Origin: Pseudomonas oryzicola
Lineage (GTDB): Bacteria > Pseudomonadota > Gammaproteobacteria > Pseudomonadales > Pseudomonadaceae
DNA length: 64,000 bases
NCBI RefSeq assembly: GCF_014269185.2
Contig: NZ_JABWRZ020000001.1
Coordinates: forward strand, 3,621,001-3,685,000
Direction: 5' to 3'
In this document: positions 15,422 to 23,508 of the stretch, one piece after another
Layout of the letters: every line of letters starts with the position of its first letter
How positions within the stretch are numbered: position 1 is the first letter of the stretch
Position numbers and translations under genes: made by a program
Notes under the pieces: generated by a model
Told to the model about the DNA's origin: nothing
The model's input: the letters and a program-made list of their open reading frames with translations, nothing else
Database searches by the model: none

Positions 15422-15931
15422 TTACAGGCCGAGGTCGCGGCGCTGGCTGGCCAGCTGGTCTACACCGTTGATGACGCGCTTCATCGCCACGGGATCGATC
15501 TCATAGATAACCTCACCACCGACCTCGAGCTTGTAGTAGGTCAACGCCACGGAGTGCTTGAACTCAGCCTTGTCGCCCGGCTTCCAGTCCCCCATATCCA
15601 GCTCTTTCAGGGTGCCGCGCTGAGTGACGATCACCGCTTTGGTCTCGCCCCGCTGGCCCTTGAACGAACCCCGGAACGTCCCGTTGAACGCGTTGCCGTC
15701 AGCCAGGCCGAAGAACTTCAGCGACTCCTTGCGCACGCCGGTGGTGGTGAAGTTGGACTCCATCTTGTCCATGCCCACATCCATCTCAATCGGCATATCC
15801 ATGCCACCGGGGCGGTGCTCTTCCATCTTCAGCGTGAGCTTGGGTAGGGTCAGGCTGGGCACATCGCCCTGGAAGCTGATCCCGTCCACAAACAGGTTCA
15901 TGTTGGCCAGAATTTCGGGAATCATTGCCAT
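15422..15931 (-). CDS. Major tail tube protein (P2 FII-like)
   Basis: A 169-residue protein of the contractile tail tube family: IPEILANMNLFVDGISFQG, the acidic MPIEMDVGMDKMES, EFKHSVALTYYKLEVGGEVIYEID (shown in parts) near the C-terminus. It is encoded directly after the sheath gene with a 12-base gap. It polymerises into the inner tube inside the sheath. Confidence 0.93.
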   Translation of the reverse strand: MAMIPEILANMNLFVDGISFQGDVPSLTLPKLTLKMEEHRPGGMDMPIEMDVGMDKMESNFTTTGVRKESLKFFGLADGNAFNGTFRGSFKGQRGETKAVIVTQRGTLKELDMGDWKPGDKAEFKHSVALTYYKLEVGGEVIYEIDPVAMKRVINGVDQLASQRRDLGL

Positions 15932-15943
15932 GTGATGCGCTCC

Positions 15944-17137
15944 TTACGCGACTTGGTCGAGGACTTCGGTCAGCCATTGATTGGTGACCTCGATGCGGAA
16001 GTTGGGGTTCTCGGCCGGCGGAACATCGGTGAAGCGGATGTTCCAGTACACCTTGCCCTGCTCCAGCTGGCTGGCCGTGTTCAGCACCGGGTCGGCGTAG
16101 ACCTCGAAGTTGATGATTGCGCCCTGGGCTTTCAGATCGCGCATGAAGGCCTGCAGGCCTTCGGTTACGTCGCGGATATAGGTCGAGGTAATACCCCGGT
16201 CCACCGCCCACTTGTGCCCGTACAGGATCGCGTCCATGACCATGTCCATGGTTCTCACGCGGGTGACGAACGCCCACTTCGGATCGCTCGACAGCGTGCG
16301 GTTACCCCACAGGCGGAATCCGTCGTCACGGATGATGGTCGCGATATTGGCGTTGTTGAGCAGGTTGGCCCGGCACGTCTCATCGCCATCCAGGTACTCG
16401 ATGGCGCGGGTGGTGCCGGTGATGCCGACGAACTCTTTGTTCGATGGCGAGGACCAGAAGCCATACTCACTGTCGGTCCAGGCGAACACGCCTGCAGCCC
16501 ACGCCGAGGCCGGCGCGTCGATCGTCGCGTTGGTAGCGGTGTCCCATACCTGCACGCCCGGATCGACCATGTAAATGCGCTTGGAGCCGAACGACTTGGC
16601 GTAGGCGGTCGCCGCCTCGTCAGTGGTGTTGGGGCCGTCGACAATTGCCACGGCGCGCAGTTTTTCTGCAATCGACTGCATTGCGGTCGCGACCGCCTGA
16701 GTCGCGCTGTGCTTGGGCGCGACGATCAGGCGTGGTTGGGTGTTGAAACGGCTCTTGCCGTCGAGCAGCGCCTGCAGGCCGGTACGTTTGCCGCTGGCCT
16801 GCACTCCACCAATGATCGCGGAAATCTGCGCGGCGGCGTCGGCGCCCTTGGCCACGCCCGTGGCGACGATAACCGCCTTGGAACGCGTATAGATCGCCCG
16901 GCAGGCCTTGGTGATGGCGGCATCGGCACCGAACGCGGCAACGGCCTCGCGCTCGTTGGTAATCAGCAACAGGTCACCGACCTTAGCCGAGACGTTCGCG
17001 CCCTCGGTGAAGGTATCGACCAGGCCGATGATCGAGGAAGACGGCAGCGCGACATTGCGCGCGCCGGTGTCCACGTTCGTTACGGTAACGCCGTGAAAGA
17101 ATCCAGCCATGGAAAGCTCCAAAAGAAAGGGCCGCAC
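15944..17137 (-). CDS. Tail sheath protein (P2 FI-like)
   Basis: A 397-residue protein, the usual P2-like sheath length. Family features: FFHGVTVTNVDTGARNV start, SIIGLVDTFTEGANV, AWAAGVFAWTDSEYGFW, GFRLWGNRTLSSDPKWAFV and LRIEVTNQWLTEVLDQ-type end (FRIEVTNQWLTEVLD). It identifies the phage as a myovirus-type with a contractile tail. Confidence 0.95.
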   Translation of the reverse strand: MRPFLLELSMAGFFHGVTVTNVDTGARNVALPSSSIIGLVDTFTEGANVSAKVGDLLLITNEREAVAAFGADAAITKACRAIYTRSKAVIVATGVAKGADAAAQISAIIGGVQASGKRTGLQALLDGKSRFNTQPRLIVAPKHSATQAVATAMQSIAEKLRAVAIVDGPNTTDEAATAYAKSFGSKRIYMVDPGVQVWDTATNATIDAPASAWAAGVFAWTDSEYGFWSSPSNKEFVGITGTTRAIEYLDGDETCRANLLNNANIATIIRDDGFRLWGNRTLSSDPKWAFVTRVRTMDMVMDAILYGHKWAVDRGITSTYIRDVTEGLQAFMRDLKAQGAIINFEVYADPVLNTASQLEQGKVYWNIRFTDVPPAENPNFRIEVTNQWLTEVLDQVA

Positions 17138-17147
17138 GCGGCGGCCC
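17129..17147 (-). terminator. Hairpin in the leader of the sheath gene
   Basis: GGGCCGC and GCGGCCC arms just upstream of the sheath ATG (17137 lies within it). There is no T-run after it. It may affect sheath translation or be a processing hairpin rather than a terminator. Confidence 0.35.
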
Positions 17148-17161
17148 TGCAGAAACGAAAA

Positions 17162-17179
17162 CGCCCCGAAACCGGGGCG
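17162..17179 (-). terminator. Terminator-like hairpin upstream of sheath gene
   Basis: CGCCCCG and CGGGGCG arms with a four-base loop, followed by TTTTCG on the minus strand. It lies between the 151-residue gene and the sheath gene, in the middle of the late operon. Confidence 0.6.
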
Positions 17180-17202
17180 CTCAAGGGAATGCGGCGAGAG
17201 TG

Positions 17203-17658
17203 TCAGACGGCGCCGGGCACGCTCGCGCGGATGGCGTTGATTGCCTCGTCTGCGTAGGCCTCGGCCTGCGCATGGGTAGTAGCCTTGAGCACCTCGACCT
17301 TGCCTTTGAGTCGGGCTGCGCGGATCGAACAGACCGCCGCGTGCCAGACCTGCGCCTCCTGCAGGATCGACTCAGCCGCCTCCGAGGGCTCGACGCCCTG
17401 GGCCTCGACCATGGCCTGTACAGTCAGCGGCACCTCACCGGCGTAGCCTGCCAGCTTGAAGGCCTTCGCCTCGGCCTCGGCCAACTGGTTCTCGATAGCG
17501 CGCAGCGGGTCGCCCAGTGTCGCCGCCAGCGCCTGGTCGGCCGCCTGCTCGATTTGCTGCTGGGCGACCAGCAGCGCAGCCCCGATGGGCAGCGCCTCGA
17601 AGTCAAAGCCGTTATAGGTGCTGTCGCCGTAGACGACGTTCAGAAAGGTTTTTTGCAT
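17203..17658 (-). CDS. Tail-fibre-region protein, unknown function
   Basis: A 151-residue protein with a largely helical composition (QQIEQAADQALAATLG, RAIENQLAEAEAKAFKLAG, ARLKGKVEVLKATTHAQA). It lies between the tail spike gene and the sheath gene, where related phages carry fibre-assembly chaperones. No enzyme motif seen. A chaperone for the fibre or spike is the likeliest guess from position. Confidence 0.6.
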   Translation of the reverse strand: MQKTFLNVVYGDSTYNGFDFEALPIGAALLVAQQQIEQAADQALAATLGDPLRAIENQLAEAEAKAFKLAGYAGEVPLTVQAMVEAQGVEPSEAAESILQEAQVWHAAVCSIRAARLKGKVEVLKATTHAQAEAYADEAINAIRASVPGAV

Positions 17659-17665
17659 GGTTGCC

Positions 17666-18397
17666 TCACAGGCTCGACAGGTTAGTGATGACGTGGCCTA
17701 CATCCTTCGACAGGGTGCCGGCGGCGATGCCGGGTATCAGCAGACCATTGAGTGCAGAAGGCACCGCCGTGCCGATCATCGACAACACGAACAGTACGGA
17801 GCCCGGACCGAACAGCTTGCCCCGGTAGGTGCCGCGCAGCTCGAATGCACAGTTGTACATGCGCAATTGCATCAAGATCGGCGCCGACGAACCGCTGGCA
17901 AACACAAGGGCGTAGTAAGCACTCAGCTCGCCAGCGCTCGAAGCCGGGAGACTGACCGTCACGTTCACCAGCTGTACGGTTGAGTCGTTCGATAGCCAGA
18001 ACGACCCCACGCGCAGCTGGGTGTCGCCCTCGGGCATGAACTCGTTGCAAATGAGCTTTCGGCCCGATCCTGCAGCGCCAGCAACGATTAGCCGCCGGCC
18101 GGTCAGGTTGATGTGCTTGTCCAACACATAATCCTTGGACAGCCACGCCTGCACCCGCCCCCCGTCAGGGGTAGCATCGACAGCCCGCTGCAAGGTCTTG
18201 AATGGACTGGCCTCGGTGCCCAGGCCATTGGCATCGTCCCCCAGCTGCTGGTCTACCCAGTAGACACGGACAATGGACGGCGCGGCGGCGACAGCTGCAG
18301 ACACAGCTGCATCAATCGCAGCCTTCTTGCCGCTGTAATAGTCGACCAGCTTGTTGTTAACCGCGACCAGCGCGGCGATTTCGGTTTCAAGGCTCAT
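17666..18397 (-). CDS. Probable tail spike / receptor-binding protein (beta-helix type)
   Basis: A 243-residue protein. An N-terminal helical stalk (ETEIAALVAVNNKLVDYYSGKK-like, ~35 residues) precedes a pectin-lyase-like beta-helix entrance: RVYWVDQQLGDDANG, EASPFKTLQRAVDATPDGG. The remainder has short hydrophobic strands (LIVAGAAGSG, VQLVNVTVSLP). Its position after the collar-fibre gene fits the receptor-binding device. No catalytic residues for depolymerase activity can be named. Confidence 0.7.
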   Translation of the reverse strand: MSLETEIAALVAVNNKLVDYYSGKKAAIDAAVSAAVAAAPSIVRVYWVDQQLGDDANGLGTEASPFKTLQRAVDATPDGGRVQAWLSKDYVLDKHINLTGRRLIVAGAAGSGRKLICNEFMPEGDTQLRVGSFWLSNDSTVQLVNVTVSLPASSAGELSAYYALVFASGSSAPILMQLRMYNCAFELRGTYRGKLFGPGSVLFVLSMIGTAVPSALNGLLIPGIAAGTLSKDVGHVITNLSSL

Positions 18398-18399
18398 GG

Positions 18400-19086
18400 T
18401 TATGATCCATAGATGTGTTGGAGAACGGTGTATTGAAGGGCCATGAGGCCCGTGGCATTGGCAACCGTCGCGCTCAGCAGAGCATCACGCGTTTCGGAAG
18501 CGGACTTTTCGGCAGTAGCCATGCGGTCCAGCAGACCGCCGATTTGCTCCCCCGCAATGCGCTGCAGGCGCTCTTGGCTGGCCAGCCGCTCCTCCTGCTC
18601 CCGGCCCCGAAGCTGTTCGGCAATAAGCGCCGTAGCCATCGCGGCCAGAGGCTCAGCCAGCGTCAGGTTTAGGCCGGCGGCCGTGCTGATGATGGTCACG
18701 CTATCCGCCGGCAGCGCCGCCAGCGACAGGTCGTAAGCAAGCAGTAGGTCGATGTTGGCGGCCTTGTAGGCCAGGGCCTCGGTGAGGTGCGACCAAACTG
18801 CCAACAGCGTGCCGTCCGTGAGAAAAATGCCAATCTCGCGGACCCAGTAGCCGGTCGTACCGGACGCGACAGCGGTCAGGTGCAACAGGGTGCTGCTCAG
18901 CTTCTCGCCACTGGAAATCGGAAAGCGCGCCACCTCGTTGCGCAAGGTCTTTTGATCTGCTGACGGGGTGTAGGCCTGGCTGCCCAAGGCGATAAATCCG
19001 ATTTCAGCCGAGAGACCGGTTTTCGTCGCCGTTAGGATCGCAGCCAGGCCGGCCTTGGTGATGACAGGTTGCAAACCTGTACTCAT
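18400..19086 (-). CDS. Tail fibre protein, N-terminal collar domain (P2 gpH-like)
   Basis: A 228-residue protein. Residues 1-~150 match the phage tail-collar fibre N-terminal domain: PVITKAGLAAILTATKTGL, IGFIALGSQAYTPSADQ, LRNEVARFPI, GYWVREIGIFLTDGTLLAVWS (in parts). A coiled-coil segment follows (EQLRGREQEERLASQERL). It lacks the long shaft of P2 gpH; the distal function is probably supplied by the next gene. Its ATG overlaps the gpI gene end by four bases. Confidence 0.85.
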   Translation of the reverse strand: MSTGLQPVITKAGLAAILTATKTGLSAEIGFIALGSQAYTPSADQKTLRNEVARFPISSGEKLSSTLLHLTAVASGTTGYWVREIGIFLTDGTLLAVWSHLTEALAYKAANIDLLLAYDLSLAALPADSVTIISTAAGLNLTLAEPLAAMATALIAEQLRGREQEERLASQERLQRIAGEQIGGLLDRMATAEKSASETRDALLSATVANATGLMALQYTVLQHIYGS

Positions 19087-19805
19087 AGAACAGCCTCCAT
19101 GTAGCCCCGCACGACCGTGCGCACCTGCGCCGCGTTGGCCACCAGCGGGGCACCTTCTGCTTGAATGGGTACGCCCTGCGCCTCGGCAAACCGCCGGGAC
19201 ACACTGGACGCGTTGATGGCGTTGGCAAACAGCGCCGTCTGCGCTGTGGGATCGACCGGCACCGCCTGGGCATCCATGGACTGATGCTGCACGGCACGCG
19301 CCTGGAACGCGTTACCCAGCACCAGGCCGCCGTCAAAGCGCGCACCCAGCCGAAACTCGTAATGGCTGCGCTCGTTCTTCGCCGCGTCGACCAAAGCACG
19401 CAGGCGCGCGCCCAGCTCGGGCGAGATAATCGAACCCTCGCCCGCCCGGTTGTCATTGGCCCAGGCCGTGACCTGGAATGTGTACGGGGCAGCGTTCGGT
19501 ATTTGGTGCCACTCCCTGAACTCCCCATTGACTCGCACCGCCTTGAGCACTCGCCGGATTGCGCCAACGGTGCCCTTGGTCTTGTGTACCGGGATCGCCT
19601 CGCGACTCAGCGCGCGGCGCTGCTCGTCGGTGTAGGCCGCTTCCCAGCCTTCAACCTTGAGCGCCCAGCCCAACCAGGGCAGGAAGTTTGGCGGGCAGCG
19701 CGCCGAGTCGGCCACGCCCCGAATAATGTCCGGGTCCACACCGAACTCGCCGGCGCGTTCCAGTGCGCGCTCCAGCAGCGTGGCGTTATGCGGTAACAGG
19801 CTCAT
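19083..19805 (-). CDS. P2 gpI-like baseplate protein
   Basis: A 240-residue protein matching the phage tail protein I family: LLPHNATLLERALERAGE at the start, then DIIRGVADSARCPPNFLPWLGWALKVEGW, LSREAIPVHKTKGTVGAIRRVL (shown in parts). In P2 gpI joins gpJ in the baseplate wedge. It overlaps gpJ by four bases. Confidence 0.92.
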   Translation of the reverse strand: MSLLPHNATLLERALERAGEFGVDPDIIRGVADSARCPPNFLPWLGWALKVEGWEAAYTDEQRRALSREAIPVHKTKGTVGAIRRVLKAVRVNGEFREWHQIPNAAPYTFQVTAWANDNRAGEGSIISPELGARLRALVDAAKNERSHYEFRLGARFDGGLVLGNAFQARAVQHQSMDAQAVPVDPTAQTALFANAINASSVSRRFAEAQGVPIQAEGAPLVANAAQVRTVVRGYMEAVL

Positions 19806-20782
19806 GTGACCACCTTGGTGGTAAGGGCAATGGACGTGGCACGCGGGTAATGCCGCTTGTCACACACCACTCCTGCCGCCGGCTTGATCAGGTCGACACG
19901 ACTGATGCCCGTTACGTGTAACGACGCGTAGACGGCCGAGACGGGCAGTTGCCCCTCCAGCCGACGCGCTGCGGCAATGGCCTTGTCCAGGCTGGCCCTG
20001 GCCGCCGCAAGGACAACGTCAGGGTCTGGCCCGGCCTCCACCCACAGCACCGCCTCAACCTGAAAGTCAGTCGGGATGCCGCCCTGTACGCGCGGCCGAT
20101 CCGTCACCGGTCGCACGTCATCGGCCGACAGCGCCTTGAGAACAGTGGTCACCAGCTGCGCCTCCGACACGGTGCTTTCAGGCCGTGCCAACACGGCCAG
20201 AGAAACATCGCCAGGCAGCGGGTTGGCCAGGCCAGCATCGTAGTCGCAGACCACGACAATGGCCCCGGCCGGCAACTGCGCTTTAACCGCGGCTGGCACC
20301 GGCACCCCGGAAAACCGGGGCGAATCGACCGAAACGTGCACCAGCTCGGCTGACGAACTCAGCGCGTGATATTCATACGCCCCGCTACTGCCGGCGACGG
20401 ACAGTGCCTCCAGCGACAGCCGCGTGCGGTAGCGCAGCGCTTCGTCGCTTTCCATCACCGCCTCCAGGGGCGGCACCACGTCGGGGTCAGCCGCGCGGAT
20501 GGTCAGGCGTTGCACACCGTAGTCAGCCGCGCGGTTGTCGAGGTCGGCGCCCTTGGCATAGGCGAGCAAGCTGGCCTTGGCCGCCGCGTTGACACGGGCG
20601 CGCACCATCAGCTCACGGTAGGCCATGACCTCCATCAGCTTGACCACCGGGTCGGATTCCAACAGCGCGGTCCACTGGTCGCCCATATGGGCGCGGAAAA
20701 TACCAAGGACCTCCTGATACAGCGTCTCGAACGCCAGGGTTTCCACCACGTCGGGCGGGGGCAGTAAAGACAGGTCAATCAT
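19802..20782 (-). CDS. Baseplate J-like protein
   Basis: A 326-residue protein of the gpJ/gp6 wedge family: LLPPPDVVETLAFETLYQE, AYRELMVRARVNAAAKASLLAYAKGADLDNRA (in parts), ALRYRTRLSLEALSVAGSSGAYEYHALSS and VDSPRFSGV. It forms the baseplate ring with gpI and gpW. It overlaps the gpW-like gene by four bases. Confidence 0.95.
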   Translation of the reverse strand: MIDLSLLPPPDVVETLAFETLYQEVLGIFRAHMGDQWTALLESDPVVKLMEVMAYRELMVRARVNAAAKASLLAYAKGADLDNRAADYGVQRLTIRAADPDVVPPLEAVMESDEALRYRTRLSLEALSVAGSSGAYEYHALSSSAELVHVSVDSPRFSGVPVPAAVKAQLPAGAIVVVCDYDAGLANPLPGDVSLAVLARPESTVSEAQLVTTVLKALSADDVRPVTDRPRVQGGIPTDFQVEAVLWVEAGPDPDVVLAAARASLDKAIAAARRLEGQLPVSAVYASLHVTGISRVDLIKPAAGVVCDKRHYPRATSIALTTKVVT

Positions 20783-21105
20783 GCGCTCACCTCAACTACG
20801 GCCGAGCTACCCAGATACTGGCCCGTCAGCAACAGGCCGATTTGGCCATCCAGCACCGAAACGACCTTGACCCGCTCCAGCTGCAGGCGCGGTTCCCAGC
20901 GGCCCAGGGCGCGGGCAACCTCGGCCTGCACGGCGCTTTTCCAGCCCTCGTTAACCGGCAGGTCGACAAAGCGGCGCAGGTTGCAGCCGTATTCAGGCCG
21001 CATCCGGCGGCTACCCAGGGGCGTGGTCAGGATGTCCTCAATCGACTGTTTCAGATGATCGAGGCCGGTGGATTTCTGGCCGGTCCTGCGGTCCAGGCCG
21101 ATCAT
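20779..21105 (-). CDS. P2 gpW / gp25-like baseplate wedge protein
   Basis: A 108-residue protein of the gp25-like family: HLKQSIEDILTTPLGSRRMRPEYG (in parts) is the diagnostic N-terminal motif, then LRRFVDLPVNEGW. It belongs to the baseplate wedge with gpJ and gpI. Confidence 0.93.
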   Translation of the reverse strand: MIGLDRRTGQKSTGLDHLKQSIEDILTTPLGSRRMRPEYGCNLRRFVDLPVNEGWKSAVQAEVARALGRWEPRLQLERVKVVSVLDGQIGLLLTGQYLGSSAVVEVSA

Positions 21106-21107
21106 GC

Positions 21108-21389
21108 TTAGCCATCCAGCTGCTGCAGGTCGGTATGGCCACGCAGGAACGCCAGCGCCTCGGCGTCGTTGGCCTTGACGGTCACGCGGCCGGCCTGCAC
21201 CTTGAACTCGCGCAGGTCATCACCGGCCTGCAGGAATAGCGAGCGCGAGGTGAAAACGCGGTCGGTGAAGGTCACGCCGGCCGGCTCAGCGGCTGCAACG
21301 ACGGTGTCGGTGCCGTCGGCACCAGGTGCAACTGCGGATTCGGCCGCATCCGTTGCCGCGTCAGTCTCGGCGGTTTTCTTGACTGCCAT
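21108..21389 (-). CDS. Small tail-module protein, unknown function
   Basis: A 93-residue protein. Residues 1-~40 are Ala/Thr/Asp-rich and probably disordered; the rest has a compact pattern (FTDRVFTSRSLFLQAGDDLREFKVQAG, in parts; EALAFLRGHTDLQQL). It lies between the spike gpV and wedge gpW genes. A baseplate accessory role is inferred from position only. Confidence 0.6.
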   Translation of the reverse strand: MAVKKTAETDAATDAAESAVAPGADGTDTVVAAAEPAGVTFTDRVFTSRSLFLQAGDDLREFKVQAGRVTVKANDAEALAFLRGHTDLQQLDG

Positions 21390-21412
21390 ATGTGATGCTC
21401 CAGAAAAGACAA

Positions 21413-21430
21413 AGCCCGCGAATGCGGGCT
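21413..21430 (-). terminator. Terminator-like hairpin downstream of gpV gene
   Basis: AGCCCGC and GCGGGCT arms with a four-base loop, then TTTGTCTTTTC on the minus strand. It sits in the 42-base gap between the gpV gene and the next gene of the same operon. Confidence 0.55.
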
Positions 21431-21431
21431 G

Positions 21432-22013
21432 TCAGTGTTTGTGGTTTGCCGTGTTGCCGGCGGTATCAATGATTTTGCCCAGTCCGAGGATGTCGCCCGT
21501 TACGCGTAACGGCCCGACAATCTCCACGCTGCCTTCCAGGGTGATGACTGGCGCCTTGGCCTTGATCGCGGCCGACTCGGCGTTGATCGCGGCGCCGGTG
21601 ATAACCGCCTTGCTACTGCCGACCTCGATGTTGACCGTGCCGCTGGGCAGCTTGATGGTGTAGCTGTTGGCGGCCCAGTCGTAAACCAGGGAGCCGCCAT
21701 CCTCAAACCGCCACGTCTCGACATGATCGCGATTGTCCGGCGGCGGGCCGGTGTTGCCGTACAGCCCAGGAACGAACGTGCCTTGAGCGGGCTCGCCGCT
21801 CGGGCTTACCAGCACGCCTTGCTCACCCAGGCTCGGCGCTCGCCAGTGGCGGGCCTTGCCGGCGGATTGGGCATGCCAGCGAACCCAGGCACTGGTCCAG
21901 GCGCCGCCGTCGGATACCCGCACCTTCGCGGCGGCCAGGTCGACCGCCACGACGTAACAGGGGATTACCAGGCCCGCCAGCATGCGATCCATCTGCGCTG
22001 CCGCGTAACTCAT
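21432..22013 (-). CDS. P2 gpV-like baseplate spike protein
   Basis: A 193-residue protein of the baseplate assembly protein V family: an OB-fold-like N-terminal half ([35 protein letters not shown], in parts), [15 protein letters not shown], and a C-terminal beta-helical tip with repeated short strands ([37 protein letters not shown]) ending in GNTANHKH. The His-rich end may bind a metal at the spike tip, as in P2 gpV. It overlaps the previous gene by four bases. Confidence 0.92.
   Translation of the reverse strand: MSYAAAQMDRMLAGLVIPCYVVAVDLAAAKVRVSDGGAWTSAWVRWHAQSAGKARHWRAPSLGEQGVLVSPSGEPAQGTFVPGLYGNTGPPPDNRDHVETWRFEDGGSLVYDWAANSYTIKLPSGTVNIEVGSSKAVITGAAINAESAAIKAKAPVITLEGSVEIVGPLRVTGDILGLGKIIDTAGNTANHKH
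21497..21512. repeat. Palindrome CCGTTACGCGTAACGG, copy 5
   Basis: A perfect 16-base palindrome inside the gpV-like gene. It contains the same core as the copy at 10953-10966. Confidence 0.6.
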
Positions 22014-22540
22014 GCCAGCGCCTCCGGTTCTCGATACTGGCCCTCGTTGCCGGGGCCACAGTCAGGATCGAAGGCGAACTTCACTGGGCCAGGCTCTCGG
22101 GGCCATGGCCACTCTTCTTCGCCCAGGTAGATGATCTGCGTCCATTCGACGACCCAAACCGCGAAGCTATCCAGCTCAGGACGGCTCCAATCGCGTTCTG
22201 CCCGCACGAACTCAGCGAACTCAACCAGAAGGCCCCAGGACTGCATGCGCAATAGCACCGCTAACTGCGCTGCAACGAATGCTGCGACATGCAAGCAGTT
22301 GGGCTCCTCTTGCCCGACGATAACCCGCGCCTCGAAACGAGCCTCGACTGCGACCTCGCCTGTGCCGGGATCCTTGTCGGCGTCCCCAAACCCAACCAGC
22401 TCGAGCACAACCGCTGGCGGGGTCACTACTTCGATACCCTCCGGCATGGTCCCGACATAGGCCAGGCCCGGAATCGCGTCCTTGATGTGTTCCTCGATAG
22501 CGGTGTACACCGCACCAAGGGGAATCGGCCCGTCATCCAT
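22010..22540 (-). CDS. Tail terminator / completion-type protein, tentative
   Basis: A 176-residue acidic protein: [20 protein letters not shown], then [36 protein letters not shown] (in parts), a helix and an acidic C-terminus. The order (Z-like protein, this protein, then gpV) and the alpha/beta pattern resemble the U/gp37-type tail terminator proteins that cap the tube. It overlaps both neighbours by a few bases. Assignment is mainly by position. Confidence 0.55.
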   Translation of the reverse strand: MDDGPIPLGAVYTAIEEHIKDAIPGLAYVGTMPEGIEVVTPPAVVLELVGFGDADKDPGTGEVAVEARFEARVIVGQEEPNCLHVAAFVAAQLAVLLRMQSWGLLVEFAEFVRAERDWSRPELDSFAVWVVEWTQIIYLGEEEWPWPREPGPVKFAFDPDCGPGNEGQYREPEALA

Positions 22541-23195
22541 TGCCTGTTCTCCGTAGGTACTTCTGCAGTTCGAAATTCAGCTCCTGCTCCATCACCACCA
22601 GCAGCCGTTCATGCGCTCGATTGGTCCAGGCCTCAAAATGCGGCCGGACTTCCTCCAGCGAGATCTTGGCCTTGGCCAAGGGGAAGCGACTGTCGTTCTC
22701 GGCAACCCACCCCGTCCGGCGCCCTCCCCGACCTGAAACCTCACTGTCCGGGTAGTCCTTGGCATCGAAGTGCTTGCTGGCCGTGCGGATCCAGATATCC
22801 GGGTTACCGCCATATACCCGCTTGAAGAACGCGCCCTGGTAGCGACGACCAGCAACTGACACGCCAGTACGGGACTGCCGGGGCCGGCCTGCTCGGCTGG
22901 CTTCGATGGGGTTGATGCCAAACCACAGCCGCCCCTGGCCATTGCTGGACACTGGGAAAGCCTTGAGGCGCTGCCTCACCGCAGTGATGGCGATCCGCTC
23001 CTGCCGGCCCACATCGCGAGCGATATGCGTGCGCAGCCAGCGAAGCACCTTGTTCACGGCCCTTCGCTGCGCCGCCGCCACCGCCTTGGGAACCAGCTTC
23101 GCGAAGTCCTTGAAGCCCTTCACGTCCTGCGGGTTGGCGTGCAACGAGATCAACCCGCTGCTGGCCGACTGCTTGTGGTAACTGCCCACACTCAT
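22533..23195 (-). CDS. Lambda gpZ-like minor tail / completion protein
   Basis: A 220-residue basic protein of the prophage minor tail protein Z family: AAQRRAVNKVLRWLRTHIARDVG, RQRLKAFPVSSNGQGRLWFG, SRTGVSVAGRRYQGAFFKRV, GNPDIWIRT (in parts). In lambda gpZ helps tails join heads. It marks the border between the lambda-like head genes and the P2-like tail genes. Confidence 0.8.
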   Translation of the reverse strand: MSVGSYHKQSASSGLISLHANPQDVKGFKDFAKLVPKAVAAAQRRAVNKVLRWLRTHIARDVGRQERIAITAVRQRLKAFPVSSNGQGRLWFGINPIEASRAGRPRQSRTGVSVAGRRYQGAFFKRVYGGNPDIWIRTASKHFDAKDYPDSEVSGRGGRRTGWVAENDSRFPLAKAKISLEEVRPHFEAWTNRAHERLLVVMEQELNFELQKYLRRTGNG

Positions 23196-23506
23196 AACGA
23201 CTTCCTCAGAATGAGCGTCACCAAGCCGTCGCCACCCGGCTCGATGCTGGTGATGAGGTAATTGCCGCCGCCATCCTCCGGGGGCACGCCGAAGAAGACC
23301 TTGTGCTTCACTTCGATGCCGATGTTGTCCTGTACGCGGATGACCAGATGAGGCTCACGCAAAGCGGTTCTTATCTGGCCGACCTTGGGCTGCAGCCAAG
23401 GGGCTGAGAACATACCCAGCACCTCACGCCCCTCGATCAGCACCGTATCGCCCAGGATCTCGAACACCGTGGCGTCGACGTCGGGTATCAGGTCCCGGAA
23501 AGCCAT
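23192..23506 (-). CDS. Lambda FII-like head-tail joining protein
   Basis: A 104-residue protein, near the 117 residues of lambda FII: AFRDLIPDVDATVFEILGDT, a central basic part and YLITSIEPGGDGLVTLILRK at the end. FII-type proteins form the ring to which tails attach. It follows the capsid gene with a two-base gap. Confidence 0.75.
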   Translation of the reverse strand: MAFRDLIPDVDATVFEILGDTVLIEGREVLGMFSAPWLQPKVGQIRTALREPHLVIRVQDNIGIEVKHKVFFGVPPEDGGGNYLITSIEPGGDGLVTLILRKSL

Positions 23507-23508
23507 GG

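Noticed and set aside
17129..17147. Hairpin as a true terminator
   Set aside because: No T-run follows; listed only as a leader hairpin with low confidence.
15932..17257. 441-residue plus-strand frame
   Set aside because: Antisense to the tail sheath gene; high GC opens the opposite frame.
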